Positions 24,949 through 33,591 of a stretch of 64,000 nucleotides of DNA are shown here, in pieces. The notes below the pieces were generated by a model. The model ran no database searches. It worked only from the letters and a program-made list of their open reading frames with translations, and was not told where the DNA came from. Both the position numbers and the translations under genes were made by a program. This DNA comes from Clostridium saccharoperbutylacetonicum N1-4(HMT) (lineage in GTDB: Bacteria > Bacillota > Clostridia > Clostridiales > Clostridiaceae), in the NCBI RefSeq assembly GCF_000340885.1, contig NC_020291.1, positions 2,975,001 through 3,039,000 on the forward strand, in the 5' to 3' direction. Position 1 is the first letter of the stretch, and each line of letters opens with the position of its first letter.

Positions 24949-25557
24949 ATGAAAATAAATAAATATTTAAGAAAAATAAATTACTTTATGATTTTAACAT
25001 TATTTATGAGTATGATCATAGGTGCAGATGCAACACCAAATTTTAAAGTAATAACTGGTAAGCAGATTATAGGAACTGTTCAGTATAATGGTTATGATCT
25101 TAACGCAAGAAAAATAAGTATTGAGGGAAGCAAAAATATTGTATATTGCTTAGAAATTAATAAAAACTATCCATCTGGTCAAAGTTTTTCTTCAATTGGA
25201 GACCTCAGTAAGAATACCGGAAATGTTGTAGCGGCTGGATACCCTAATAGATCTCCTGCAGAATTAAATTTAAGTGATGAAAATGAAGCATATTTTGCTA
25301 CACAAATAGCTATATGGAGTGCAATGGAAGGCTATGATGTTAATAAATTTAAAGGTGAAAATCCATATGTTTTAGATGCTATAAGAAATATATATAATGA
25401 TGGAATGAAAGGTGTATATACTAATAAAATAAGAACTAAAGCTTATAAAACTAATAATGAAGCAATTCAAGAAATTATTACTGTACATCTAGATGATTTA
25501 GTAGCGGAACAAAAAGCAGAATCTATACAAAAAGAATATCCACCTCAAGAAGGTTAA
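24949..25557 (+). CDS. Secreted thioester-domain (TED) protein
   Basis: 202 residues; ATAGGAGG 11 bp ahead of ATG 24949. Signal peptide about 1-29. The remainder matches a Gram-positive thioester domain: a Cys in IVYCLEIN (about residue 66) and a Gln in ATQIAIWSAMEGYD (about residue 123), the pair that forms the internal Cys-Gln thioester in surface adhesins. Unlike known adhesins it has no stalk, pilin domain or LPXTG sorting signal; it ends ..QKEYPPQEG. Covalent capture of a target as a secreted protein is possible but inferred. No neighbour explains it. Confidence 0.75.
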   Translation: MKINKYLRKINYFMILTLFMSMIIGADATPNFKVITGKQIIGTVQYNGYDLNARKISIEGSKNIVYCLEINKNYPSGQSFSSIGDLSKNTGNVVAAGYPNRSPAELNLSDENEAYFATQIAIWSAMEGYDVNKFKGENPYVLDAIRNIYNDGMKGVYTNKIRTKAYKTNNEAIQEIITVHLDDLVAEQKAESIQKEYPPQEG

Positions 25558-25983
25558 TGGATAGTATAATAATTTGTATAGATATCCAAATTAATAATCA
25601 AACTTATAAATGAAATATATATACATCATTGAAAAATTATAATAGTAACACTACACTAGAAATTAGATACATTTTTCTGGAAGCAGGCTTAGAATCAGTT
25701 ATGAGTTATGAGTTATGAGTTATGAGTTACATATGAAATTTCTTTAAAGATTTCGAAAATGTATAATTTAAGAAAAGCTTTTAGTTTTACTTCTTCAACT
25801 GATAACTGTTAGTTGTTAACTGTAAACTGATTTAAGTCCTGTGTAATAAAAATCTGTTTGATTTCATTTGTCTATTGGACAACAATAGCATTGCTGTTGG
25901 CTTTTATTGACACAAATAGTTTAAAATGATAATCTTTTGTTATATTATTGGAAGCCATTATAAATGATAGGTGGTGAGGAACT
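25558..25983 (+). other. Intergenic region with a short tandem repeat
   Basis: No gene seen. Four tandem AGTTATG units at about 25697-25728, and an AACTGATAACTGTTAGTTGTTAACTG run near 25797-25823, both low-complexity. A TATATT near 25943 could be a -10 box for the MqsR-like gene. Confidence 0.5.
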
Positions 25984-26391
25984 GTGATATTAAAAGATTA
26001 TACTGAAGAACAGATTAAAAATTTGGTAGAAATTATAAAAGAATGTGTCAGAGAAAATAAATATACTATATCTTTAGACGAAAATAAAATGGAAAATCTT
26101 CAATTTATTGAGGAATATAATATAAATGAAAAGAAACGAATAAGTATTTTATGTGATTTAGATTATAAGGATTTTTGCTATGGAGTACAAAATATGAAGA
26201 ATGGAATTGAACAAAATGATCTTTACGTTTTTTGTAGGCAAAAAGAATTATATAATATTGAAGATAAAAGAGAACTAATATATATTTACATGAAATTTAA
26301 TGTAATATGGGATGAATTTCAGGAATATAGAGTGTTAGTCTCGTTACATAAAAGAAATAAGGCAAGTTCTTTTCTATTTAAACAAGATTAA
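25984..26391 (+). CDS. MqsR-like toxin candidate
   Basis: 135 residues, GTG start behind AGGTGGTGAGG. The C-terminal two thirds follow the MqsR pattern: ..LCDLDYKDFCYGVQNM (compare ..GLSESDFYKSM), an aromatic LYVFCRQKE block, and the strand-forming end YIYMKFNVIW....YRVLVSLHK (compare VYLKLTVI...LIVSFKEK). MqsR is a RelE-fold mRNA interferase cutting at GC-rich codons. The next gene, 33 bp on, is an MqsA-type zinc-finger antitoxin with a Panacea domain, which supports a toxin role. Similarity is by eye and remote. Confidence 0.6.
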   Translation: MILKDYTEEQIKNLVEIIKECVRENKYTISLDENKMENLQFIEEYNINEKKRISILCDLDYKDFCYGVQNMKNGIEQNDLYVFCRQKELYNIEDKRELIYIYMKFNVIWDEFQEYRVLVSLHKRNKASSFLFKQD

Positions 26392-26424
26392 GTGCTTCAA
26401 GATTAAAGGAGGAGGAGGATTTTT

Positions 26425-27432
26425 ATGAAAAAATCTTTCTGTGAATATTGCATGAAAGAAAATGAATATAAAATAGAAAAAGTTGATAAAGTATCTATAT
26501 TAAATGAAGAAGAAATAATTTATAAAGCTAATGAGACTATTTGTATTGAATGCGGAAATGAAATTTTTGTGACTGAAATATATGATTACAATTTAAAGCT
26601 TTTGCAAGAAGAATATAAGAAAAAGCATAATATTGTATCTGTTAATATTATAAAACGAATTATAGCAAAGTATTGCATTGATGAACGGACGTTATCTTTG
26701 CTATTAGGATGGGGAATTGAATCTGTAAACAGATATTTAGAAGGAGATATACCAGCAAATTCTCATAGTGATATTCTTGAAAAAATATATAGCAATCCCA
26801 ATTATTACTCAATTATATTACAAACAAATAAAGATAGGATAAATGCTGTGGCTTATAATATAAGTAGACAAGCTGTAAAAGAAATTTTAAATAATAATAT
26901 TTCAGAAGAAAAAATGGATGCAGTTATTAAATATCTATTGATTAGATGTGAGGATTTTACCCCTTCAATGCTTTATAAATTACTATATTACGTTCAAGGC
27001 TTTTATTATATTTTTACGGATAAATTTATCTTTACAGAAGATTGTGAAGCAGGTGCAAATGGTCCAATATATAAAAGTATATGGGATAGGTATAATAAAA
27101 TTGGCTTTGAAGAAACAAATCAAGATATATTAGAAAATAGAAAATTAAAAATTGATGATGTGGAGCGAAATGTGGTTGAAAGCATAATTAAATTTTATGG
27201 CTGCTATAGTGGAAAAATATTGACTCAAATGACTCAAAATGAGGCACCTTGGATATTAACCAGAGCGAATGTAATGTATAAGAATGCTTTTGATGATGAT
27301 AATTCTAATAACATAATAGATAAAAATTCAATTGCTGAATATTTTAAAGGTATTAAAGAAAAATATAATATGGTAAACTTACTAGATATACAAAAATATA
27401 GTACAGATTTATTTAATAACATATCAATGTAA
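26425..27432 (+). CDS. Antitoxin with YgiT/MqsA zinc finger, HTH and Panacea (SocA-like) domain
   Basis: 335 residues; GGAGGAGG ahead of ATG 26425. N-terminal zinc finger with Cys6/Cys9 (CEYC) and a second pair CIEC near 38-41; a helix-turn-helix (about 75-125, RTLSLLLGWGIESVNRYLEG) as in MqsA; and a Panacea/DUF4065 domain (about 175-285, LYKLLYYVQGFYYIFTDKFIF..EAGANGPIY). Panacea proteins act as antitoxins for varied toxins. Likely binds and neutralises the 135-aa product upstream and represses the shared promoter. Confidence 0.8.
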   Translation: MKKSFCEYCMKENEYKIEKVDKVSILNEEEIIYKANETICIECGNEIFVTEIYDYNLKLLQEEYKKKHNIVSVNIIKRIIAKYCIDERTLSLLLGWGIESVNRYLEGDIPANSHSDILEKIYSNPNYYSIILQTNKDRINAVAYNISRQAVKEILNNNISEEKMDAVIKYLLIRCEDFTPSMLYKLLYYVQGFYYIFTDKFIFTEDCEAGANGPIYKSIWDRYNKIGFEETNQDILENRKLKIDDVERNVVESIIKFYGCYSGKILTQMTQNEAPWILTRANVMYKNAFDDDNSNNIIDKNSIAEYFKGIKEKYNMVNLLDIQKYSTDLFNNISM

Positions 27433-27448
27433 AAGAAAGAGGTAACAT

Positions 27449-28078
27449 ATGAAAACAACAGTATTATTAATTAGACATGGAGAAACAGAATGGAATACCT
27501 TAGGGAAATTTCAAGGGTGTACAGATATAGAACTTTCTAAAGAAGGTATTAGACAAGCTGGTGTACTAAAAGAAAGAATTAATGGAGATTTTGATTATAT
27601 ATATGCAAGCCCACTTATTAGAGCATTTGAAACAGCAAAAATAGTTGCAGAAAACACAAATAAAGAAGTAATTATTGCTCCAGAAATAAGAGAAATTAAT
27701 TTTGGAGAATGGGAAGGAATGACTATACACGAAATAAGAGAAAAATATCCAGAAGTTTTTAAAGCTTGGAGAACAGATAAAAAAGAAAGTTTTATTTGCG
27801 GTGGAGATTCTAGTATTCATAATGCAGCAAATAGGGCTACAAAATGTATTTTGGATATTGTAGAAAAACATAAAGGGAATAAGATTGCTATTGTTGCTCA
27901 TGGAGGGATTATTAAAGCTGGACTTATAGGAATATTTGAATGGGATATGACTATGTACCATAAAATGGCATTAGGAAATACATGTATTAACACTGTTGTT
28001 TTTAATGATGAAATGATGCCGGCATTAATTGGATTAAATGACACAAATCATTTAAAATATGAAGCTAAAACTGTATAG
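27449..28078 (+). CDS. Histidine phosphatase family protein (phosphoglycerate-mutase-like)
   Basis: 209 residues; AGAGGTAA ahead of ATG 27449. Catalytic RHGE at residues 9-12 (LIRHGETEWN), a second Arg in ASPLIRAFETA, Glu in REINFGEWEG and His in VAHGGII: the complete branch-1 histidine phosphatase set. Could be a cobalamin phosphatase (CobC-like), a broad-specificity sugar phosphatase or a mutase-like enzyme; the length and EGM motif do not separate these. It lies 16 bp after the antitoxin gene and may share its transcript, but no functional link is evident. Confidence 0.85.
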   Translation: MKTTVLLIRHGETEWNTLGKFQGCTDIELSKEGIRQAGVLKERINGDFDYIYASPLIRAFETAKIVAENTNKEVIIAPEIREINFGEWEGMTIHEIREKYPEVFKAWRTDKKESFICGGDSSIHNAANRATKCILDIVEKHKGNKIAIVAHGGIIKAGLIGIFEWDMTMYHKMALGNTCINTVVFNDEMMPALIGLNDTNHLKYEAKTV

Positions 28079-28639
28079 AAAAAATATTTTTAATTTTTTT
28101 ATTAGATAAAAGTGAAAAATATACATATAATATCGTTTACATAAGAAAAAAATTTATAAATATTATACTTTGGTATAATATACTTATTTTTATAATGCTA
28201 TATAATAGTTAATAGAGAGAGAAAAACAAATTAAAATTTGTATATAATTGCTAAGGGTTTAATATATAGAGCAGTTATAGGAAAAGATAATGTTGATTTT
28301 ATAGGGCGTTTATTAACAGGATACTTAATATGAATTCTTTAGATTCCCCTCAATTAATTCATTGTATTTATATAATAAATGAAAATCAACATTATCTTGG
28401 AAACAAAAGGAAAGACATAGAAAATGTTTTTTATAATCGCAATAAACTTAAGTTTATTACAAGAGGTTTAAAAAATAATTTTTATGCTTTTTTTTTATAC
28501 ATAAATCGATTATTATTTGTAAATATTTTATATAACTTGTAAAGGATATAATATGAAAAAATAAGTAGTTATGATATAATTTTGTGGAAAGTAGAAATTA
28601 TAATTATAATAAGCGGTAAAGGCTTCGGGAGGAGGGAAT
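28079..28639 (+). other. AT-rich intergenic region
   Basis: About 560 bp with no gene I can support. A TATAAT (28575-28580) lies 60 bp ahead of the next gene without a clear -35 box. A 70-codon frame at 28330 lacks a ribosome site and was rejected. Confidence 0.5.
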
Positions 28640-31240
28640 ATGGAATTTACTAATCTACACGATAGGTCACAATTTTATCGATTTCAAAATGAAATTCAGC
28701 AATACAATAATAACTGCTTATATTCTAAATCAACTACGATTTTGAGAGAGGCAATAAAGTGTTTTACAGATCATCCCGGACTTCATTATTTACTAGCCTT
28801 GACATATTATAATTGTAAAGAATACTTAAAAGCAACTGATTGTTTAAAAACAGCTATATATTATGACGAAAATAACAATAAGTATTTAGGTTTAATTGGT
28901 TGCTGTTTTTTTGAAATAAATGATTTTGAAAGTGCATATAATTATGCCAAAAAAGCATATGAACTCGATAATTATAATTTGAATGCTATTATAACTCTAG
29001 GTAAGATAGAACTATATAGGCATAATTATGAAGAAGCTATGCAATATGCATCTTTAGCTGTTGATATTGATGAAGAAAACTTTCAAGCCATAAGATTGTT
29101 AAGTAGATGCTATATTGCCAGAGGAGAAGATGAAAGCGAAGTTTTGGAAATTCTTAATAAAGCTAGGGAACTTGGTAATGATAACGAGCTTGACTTTGAT
29201 ATAATTAAATATTTATATATAAATGGTGAATATTTTGAGTGTTTAAAAGAGTGTAAGCGTTGCATTATTGAAAATACTGATTCATATATTTCTCAAAAAG
29301 CAACAAAATATGTTTCAAAAATATATGAAAAAGTTATGTTAAGTAAAGCTAGATTAAATCAAGAGCAAGAGTTAAGTTCAGGTAATGATGATAAAAGTGA
29401 AGAATATCTAATAAATGAAAGTAAAGTAAAATCATCTATTGATGACATTATGGATATGGGTCTAAAAAATGAAGATTTAGTTAAATCTAATGATGCGGAT
29501 AATAATGAAAATATAAGTAATGTTGAAGAAGTAAATTCAAAAGAAATTAGTCAAGCTATTGATTCTAATAAAGGAAAAATTAAAAGTGAGGATGATAGAA
29601 ATTCTAGTTCTTTAGAAGAAGCTTTAGAAAAACTTGAAGCATTAATTGGATTAGATAACGTTAAGAATGAAATAAAGAGAATTGTTCAGCTTATTAAATA
29701 TGAAAATAATAGAGCAAATGTGTTAGGCATTGAGAAAAATATTAATCAATGTTATCATTTTGCTTTTTTAGGTAATCCGGGAACAGGAAAGACAACTGTA
29801 GCCAGATTAATAGGGGATATATTTTATTATTTAGGAATTTTAGAAAAAGGTCAATTGATAGAAGTTGATAGAAGTACTATTGTTGGAAGATATATAGGAG
29901 AAACTGCAAAGCTTACTAAAAAGGCAATTGATAAAGCTATGGGAGGAATTCTGTTTATAGATGAAGCATATTCTTTAGCTAAAGGCGGAGAAGGAAGCAA
30001 TGATTATGGTGCAGAAGCTATAGAAGTTTTAATTAAGGCTATGGAAGATAATCGAGATAAATTTACTGTTATTTTAGCTGGTTACACAAAAGAAATGAGA
30101 AGTTTAATGAAATTGAATCCTGGACTTAAGAGTAGAATTAATTTAGATATTGAATTTGAAGATTATAAGGACTTTGAACTTGTTGAAATTGCAAAAAGCA
30201 TGGCCAATGAAGATTATTACAAACTTGATGAAGAAGGAGAAAAGGCTTTTCTTGAAAAAATAAAAATAGAGAAAGTTGATGAGAATTTTGCAAATGCAAG
30301 AGTTGCGAGAAATATATTAGAATCAGCAATAAGGGAAAAAGCTTTTAGAATTGGAGATAGTGAAGTATCTAAAGAAGAGTTGGTAACACTAACGTCTGAG
30401 GACTTTGGAATAGATTTAGAATTTAATGCTCGTGATAAAATGATCGAATTACAAGATGAATTAGATAACTTAGTTGGTTTAAAGGATGTAAAAAATATTG
30501 TTAAAGGAATAGTAAATACGCTAGAACTTCAACATAGAAAAAAAGAGATGGGTATTGAATCTCAAGATATTTCATTAAATATGATATTTACAGGTAATCC
30601 TGGTACAGGAAAAACAACTGTTGCAAGAATTATTGGTAAAATATTAAAAGCTATAGGAGTTTTAAAGAAGGGACATATGGTTGAAGTAACTCGTTCAGAT
30701 TTAGTTGGAGAATATGTTGGACAAACTGCACCTAAAACCCTAAATAAAATAAAAGAAGCTTATGGCGGAATACTATTCATAGACGAAGCTTATAGCTTAA
30801 ATGGAACTACAGGCAATGATTTTGGTAAAGAAGCAATAGCAACTTTAATAAAAGAAATGGAAGATAGTAGAGATAAGCTTGTAGTAATAATGGCTGGTTA
30901 TACCAAGGAAATGAAGGAATTAATAAATTTAAATCCAGGTATGGAAAGCAGAGTTAAGTTTACAGTGGAATTTTCTGATTACGATGCTAAGGAATTAATG
31001 GAAATATTTGATGGATTATGTAAAAAGGAAAGTTATATGCTTTCAGAAGAAGCAAAAATTGAAGTGGTAGCTATTTTTGAAAAACTATATGATAACAAAG
31101 ATAAGAATTTTGGAAATGGACGATTAGTTAGAAAATATTTTGAAAAGATAAAAATGAAGCAGGCAGATAGGGTTATTAAAGAGGATATTAGAGATAAGGA
31201 TGAATTACTTAAAATTATATTAGAAGATGTTAAAGGATAA
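28640..31240 (+). CDS. TPR protein with two CbbX/SpoVK-type AAA+ domains
   Basis: 866 residues; GGGAGGAGGG ahead of ATG 28640. TPR-like helical repeats (about 40-230), an acidic, low-complexity linker (about 240-325), then two AAA+ domains of the CbbX/SpoVK type: Walker A GNPGTGKTT at about 378 and again at about 652, with Walker B GGILFIDEAYSL in both. The domains differ in sequence but keep all ATPase motifs. SpoVK in Bacillus has one AAA domain; EccA of type VII secretion has TPR plus one. A double-AAA fusion suggests a hetero-like ring or unfoldase with TPR-borne target choice. Target unknown. Confidence 0.85.
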   Translation: MEFTNLHDRSQFYRFQNEIQQYNNNCLYSKSTTILREAIKCFTDHPGLHYLLALTYYNCKEYLKATDCLKTAIYYDENNNKYLGLIGCCFFEINDFESAYNYAKKAYELDNYNLNAIITLGKIELYRHNYEEAMQYASLAVDIDEENFQAIRLLSRCYIARGEDESEVLEILNKARELGNDNELDFDIIKYLYINGEYFECLKECKRCIIENTDSYISQKATKYVSKIYEKVMLSKARLNQEQELSSGNDDKSEEYLINESKVKSSIDDIMDMGLKNEDLVKSNDADNNENISNVEEVNSKEISQAIDSNKGKIKSEDDRNSSSLEEALEKLEALIGLDNVKNEIKRIVQLIKYENNRANVLGIEKNINQCYHFAFLGNPGTGKTTVARLIGDIFYYLGILEKGQLIEVDRSTIVGRYIGETAKLTKKAIDKAMGGILFIDEAYSLAKGGEGSNDYGAEAIEVLIKAMEDNRDKFTVILAGYTKEMRSLMKLNPGLKSRINLDIEFEDYKDFELVEIAKSMANEDYYKLDEEGEKAFLEKIKIEKVDENFANARVARNILESAIREKAFRIGDSEVSKEELVTLTSEDFGIDLEFNARDKMIELQDELDNLVGLKDVKNIVKGIVNTLELQHRKKEMGIESQDISLNMIFTGNPGTGKTTVARIIGKILKAIGVLKKGHMVEVTRSDLVGEYVGQTAPKTLNKIKEAYGGILFIDEAYSLNGTTGNDFGKEAIATLIKEMEDSRDKLVVIMAGYTKEMKELINLNPGMESRVKFTVEFSDYDAKELMEIFDGLCKKESYMLSEEAKIEVVAIFEKLYDNKDKNFGNGRLVRKYFEKIKMKQADRVIKEDIRDKDELLKIILEDVKG

Positions 31241-31307
31241 AGTTGCTGCTATTAGTGTTTCTACAGTGTGATATTTATTGCGTATCAAAAGAGGAGGAAG
31301 CTTCTTT

Positions 31308-33236
31308 ATGGATAATAAAAGAGAAGTGATTGAAAATTCTCATAAGAGAAGTGAAAGTTATGGTGTTATTAAGCAATCAAATTATTCTAATAAAATTCTT
31401 GTTGGAGAAGAGCTGGAAAATAAATTAAGTGAAAATAAGGAATTAATAGAAATATCAAAAATATATATTGATATGGTATTTTCAGCAGTAATGGACAATG
31501 AATTTATTATAGTATTAACAGATAAAGATGGATGTATTTTATATATTAAAGGAGCTGAAGAGAATAACAGTAAGCTTGGTGTTGATAATTTAAATGTTGG
31601 TGCCTATATGGATGAACAAAATATCGGTACTAATGCTATGGGAACAGCAATTTCTGAGGATAGATGTATTCAGATAACTGCAACAGAGCATTATATAGAA
31701 GGTTTTCATAAATTAACTTGTTCAGCTGCACCTATACATAATACGAAAAGAGAAATTATTGGTACTTTAAATTTAACTGGAAGAAGCAATATGAAGCACC
31801 CACATACTTTAGGTTTAGTTGTATTTGGCGTAAAAGCAATTGAAAATGAAATGGATAAAAAGGAAGTATGTGATATTTTAAATCAAACCTACAATTATAT
31901 GGAAAGCGTAATAGATAATGTAGATAAAGGGATTATGATTATAGGTAAAGATGGAAAAATAGTTAATATTAATGAGCTTGGAGCAGAGATTTTTGATAAA
32001 GATAAACATTTGCTTATAAATGAACAAATTGATTATATTTTACCTGACTTAGGAAATATAATAGATGAATTAAATGATGGTAATAATGCTGTTATAAAAG
32101 AAATAAAATTTAAGCATAATAGTAATCACAAAATAAAGTTGATTTTCAAAGAAATAAAGCATAAAGAAAGCATTGTTGGAATGGTTGTAACCATAAGCAC
32201 TGAAAAAGAAGAAAAAGATCCTAAGAATGATACTGGAGCGTATTTTACCTTTAATGATATTATTGGAGAAAGTGCAGCTATTGCTAATGTAATCATAAAT
32301 TCCAAGATTATATCTAATAGCCCTTCAACAGTTTTAATTCAAGGCGAAAGTGGAACGGGTAAGGAAATATTAGCTCAAGCTATGCATAATTATAGTTTAA
32401 GAAGAGGAAATAAATTTATTGCAATTAATTGTGGCGCAATACCAGCTAATATTATAGAAAGTGAATTATTTGGATATGAGGATGGAACTTTTACTGGTGC
32501 AAAAAAAGGTGGTAATCCTGGAAAATTCGAAATTGCAAGTGGTGGAACTTTATTTTTAGATGAAATTGGAGAAATGACATTAGATGCTCAAGTAAAATTA
32601 TTAAGAGTCCTTCAAAATGATAGAGTAACAAGGCTAGGGGGAAGTAAGGAAATCCCAATTGATGTGAGGGTAATAGCAGCTACTAATAAAAATTTAAAAA
32701 ATGAAGTCAAAAAGGGTGCTTTTAGAGAAGACTTGTATTATAGATTATGTGTAATACCAATTACATTACCACCTTTGAGGGAAAGAAAAGGTGATGTAAA
32801 AATGCTTATAGATTATTTTCTTCGAATAAAATCGTTCAGTTTAAATAAAACAATACCAAAGATTGATGAAAAGTTATATAATGATTTGATTTCTTATAAT
32901 TGGCCAGGAAACATAAGGCAACTAGAAAATTATATTGAAAATATAGTTAATTTGGATGGAAGATTATCCTTTGATTTATGGGAAGAAGGGGAAAGCTTAA
33001 ATAAAAATGCTTCAGAAGCTTTAAAGCAAGAGAATATATTAATTGAAGAAAATTTCTATGCTAAAGATATAATAAATAATGAAGAAGTTTTTAATTTAGA
33101 GGAATTAGAAGTGGGAGTTATTCGCAAAGCTATACATGTGTACAATAACAATATGACACAGGCAGCTAAAGCGTTAGGGATTAGTAGAAATACTTTATAT
33201 TTGAAGATTAAAAAATATAATATTGAAATGTCCTAA
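31308..33236 (+). CDS. Sigma-54-dependent activator (AcoR-like), probable regulator of the adjacent alcohol dehydrogenase
   Basis: 642 residues from ATG 31308 (AGAGGAGG 11 bp upstream). GAF-type sensor (about 60-185), PAS-like domain (about 200-300), sigma-54 AAA+ domain (about 320-550) with Walker A GESGTGKE, and a Fis-type HTH at the end (MTQAAKALGISRNTLYLKIKKY). The sigma-54 contact loop reads GTFTGA rather than GAFTGA. It directly precedes an iron alcohol dehydrogenase that has a -24/-12 promoter at 33522, and site-like repeats overlap its own stop codon, so it most likely activates that gene in response to a metabolite such as an aldehyde or redox cue. Confidence 0.88.
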   Translation: MDNKREVIENSHKRSESYGVIKQSNYSNKILVGEELENKLSENKELIEISKIYIDMVFSAVMDNEFIIVLTDKDGCILYIKGAEENNSKLGVDNLNVGAYMDEQNIGTNAMGTAISEDRCIQITATEHYIEGFHKLTCSAAPIHNTKREIIGTLNLTGRSNMKHPHTLGLVVFGVKAIENEMDKKEVCDILNQTYNYMESVIDNVDKGIMIIGKDGKIVNINELGAEIFDKDKHLLINEQIDYILPDLGNIIDELNDGNNAVIKEIKFKHNSNHKIKLIFKEIKHKESIVGMVVTISTEKEEKDPKNDTGAYFTFNDIIGESAAIANVIINSKIISNSPSTVLIQGESGTGKEILAQAMHNYSLRRGNKFIAINCGAIPANIIESELFGYEDGTFTGAKKGGNPGKFEIASGGTLFLDEIGEMTLDAQVKLLRVLQNDRVTRLGGSKEIPIDVRVIAATNKNLKNEVKKGAFREDLYYRLCVIPITLPPLRERKGDVKMLIDYFLRIKSFSLNKTIPKIDEKLYNDLISYNWPGNIRQLENYIENIVNLDGRLSFDLWEEGESLNKNASEALKQENILIEENFYAKDIINNEEVFNLEELEVGVIRKAIHVYNNNMTQAAKALGISRNTLYLKIKKYNIEMS

Positions 33237-33297
33237 AATCATACGGTGTCCTAAAATAATACATATATTTTTTATAATGTGTATTATTTTAGGACAC
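33229..33297 (+). promoter_or_regulatory. Upstream activator-site array
   Basis: TGTCCTAAAATCATAC (33229-33244) is followed by TGTCCTAAAATAATAC (33247-33262) and then by the inverted copy (33280-33297, TGTATTATTTTAGGACAC). The last two form an 18-bp perfect inverted repeat with a 16-bp spacer and no T-run, so a terminator is unlikely. The array is about 250-320 bp before the -24/-12 promoter, the usual distance for sigma-54 activator sites. The first copy covers the stop codon of the activator gene. Confidence 0.65.
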
Positions 33298-33521
33298 TTG
33301 TTTGTTAAAAATATATTTAAATTTTATAAAAGTGCAAAATATATTGGAGAGCAATTATAAAAAATATTAACTTTATTTATAATAGACGGTATAAAGCTAT
33401 TTGAGTAAGTTCTTGTAAATAGGCTGAAATCCTTGTTTCTTAGTGAAAAAGCTTTGAAAATATACTTTTGATAAAGTATTATTGTAAAAAATCAGGATAA
33501 ATTTGATAAATAAATAACAAG

Positions 33522-33538
33522 TTGGCATGGAAGTTGCT
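33522..33538 (+). promoter_or_regulatory. Sigma-54 (-24/-12) promoter of adh
   Basis: TTGGCATGGAAGTTGCT: GG at -24 (33524-33525) and GC at -12 (33536-33537) with the correct 10-bp spacing between them. Predicted start near 33548, 44 bp ahead of the adh ATG. Confidence 0.8.
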
Positions 33539-33591
33539 ATATATATTTATGAGGATAAAAAATGACTGATTAATTTTAGGAGGAATAGTTT

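Noticed and set aside
25697..25728. AGTTATG tandem repeats as a possible iteron or CRISPR-like array
   Set aside because: Units are contiguous without spacers, only four, and low complexity; no replication gene nearby.
28330..28542. 70-codon frame in the gap before the TPR-AAA gene
   Set aside because: No ribosome site, AT-driven composition (Ile, Asn, Phe, Tyr) and no promoter or family sign.
33246..33297. Inverted repeat after the sigma-54 activator gene as a terminator
   Set aside because: There is no T-run after the second arm and a third direct copy of the same motif precedes it, so regulatory binding sites explain it better.
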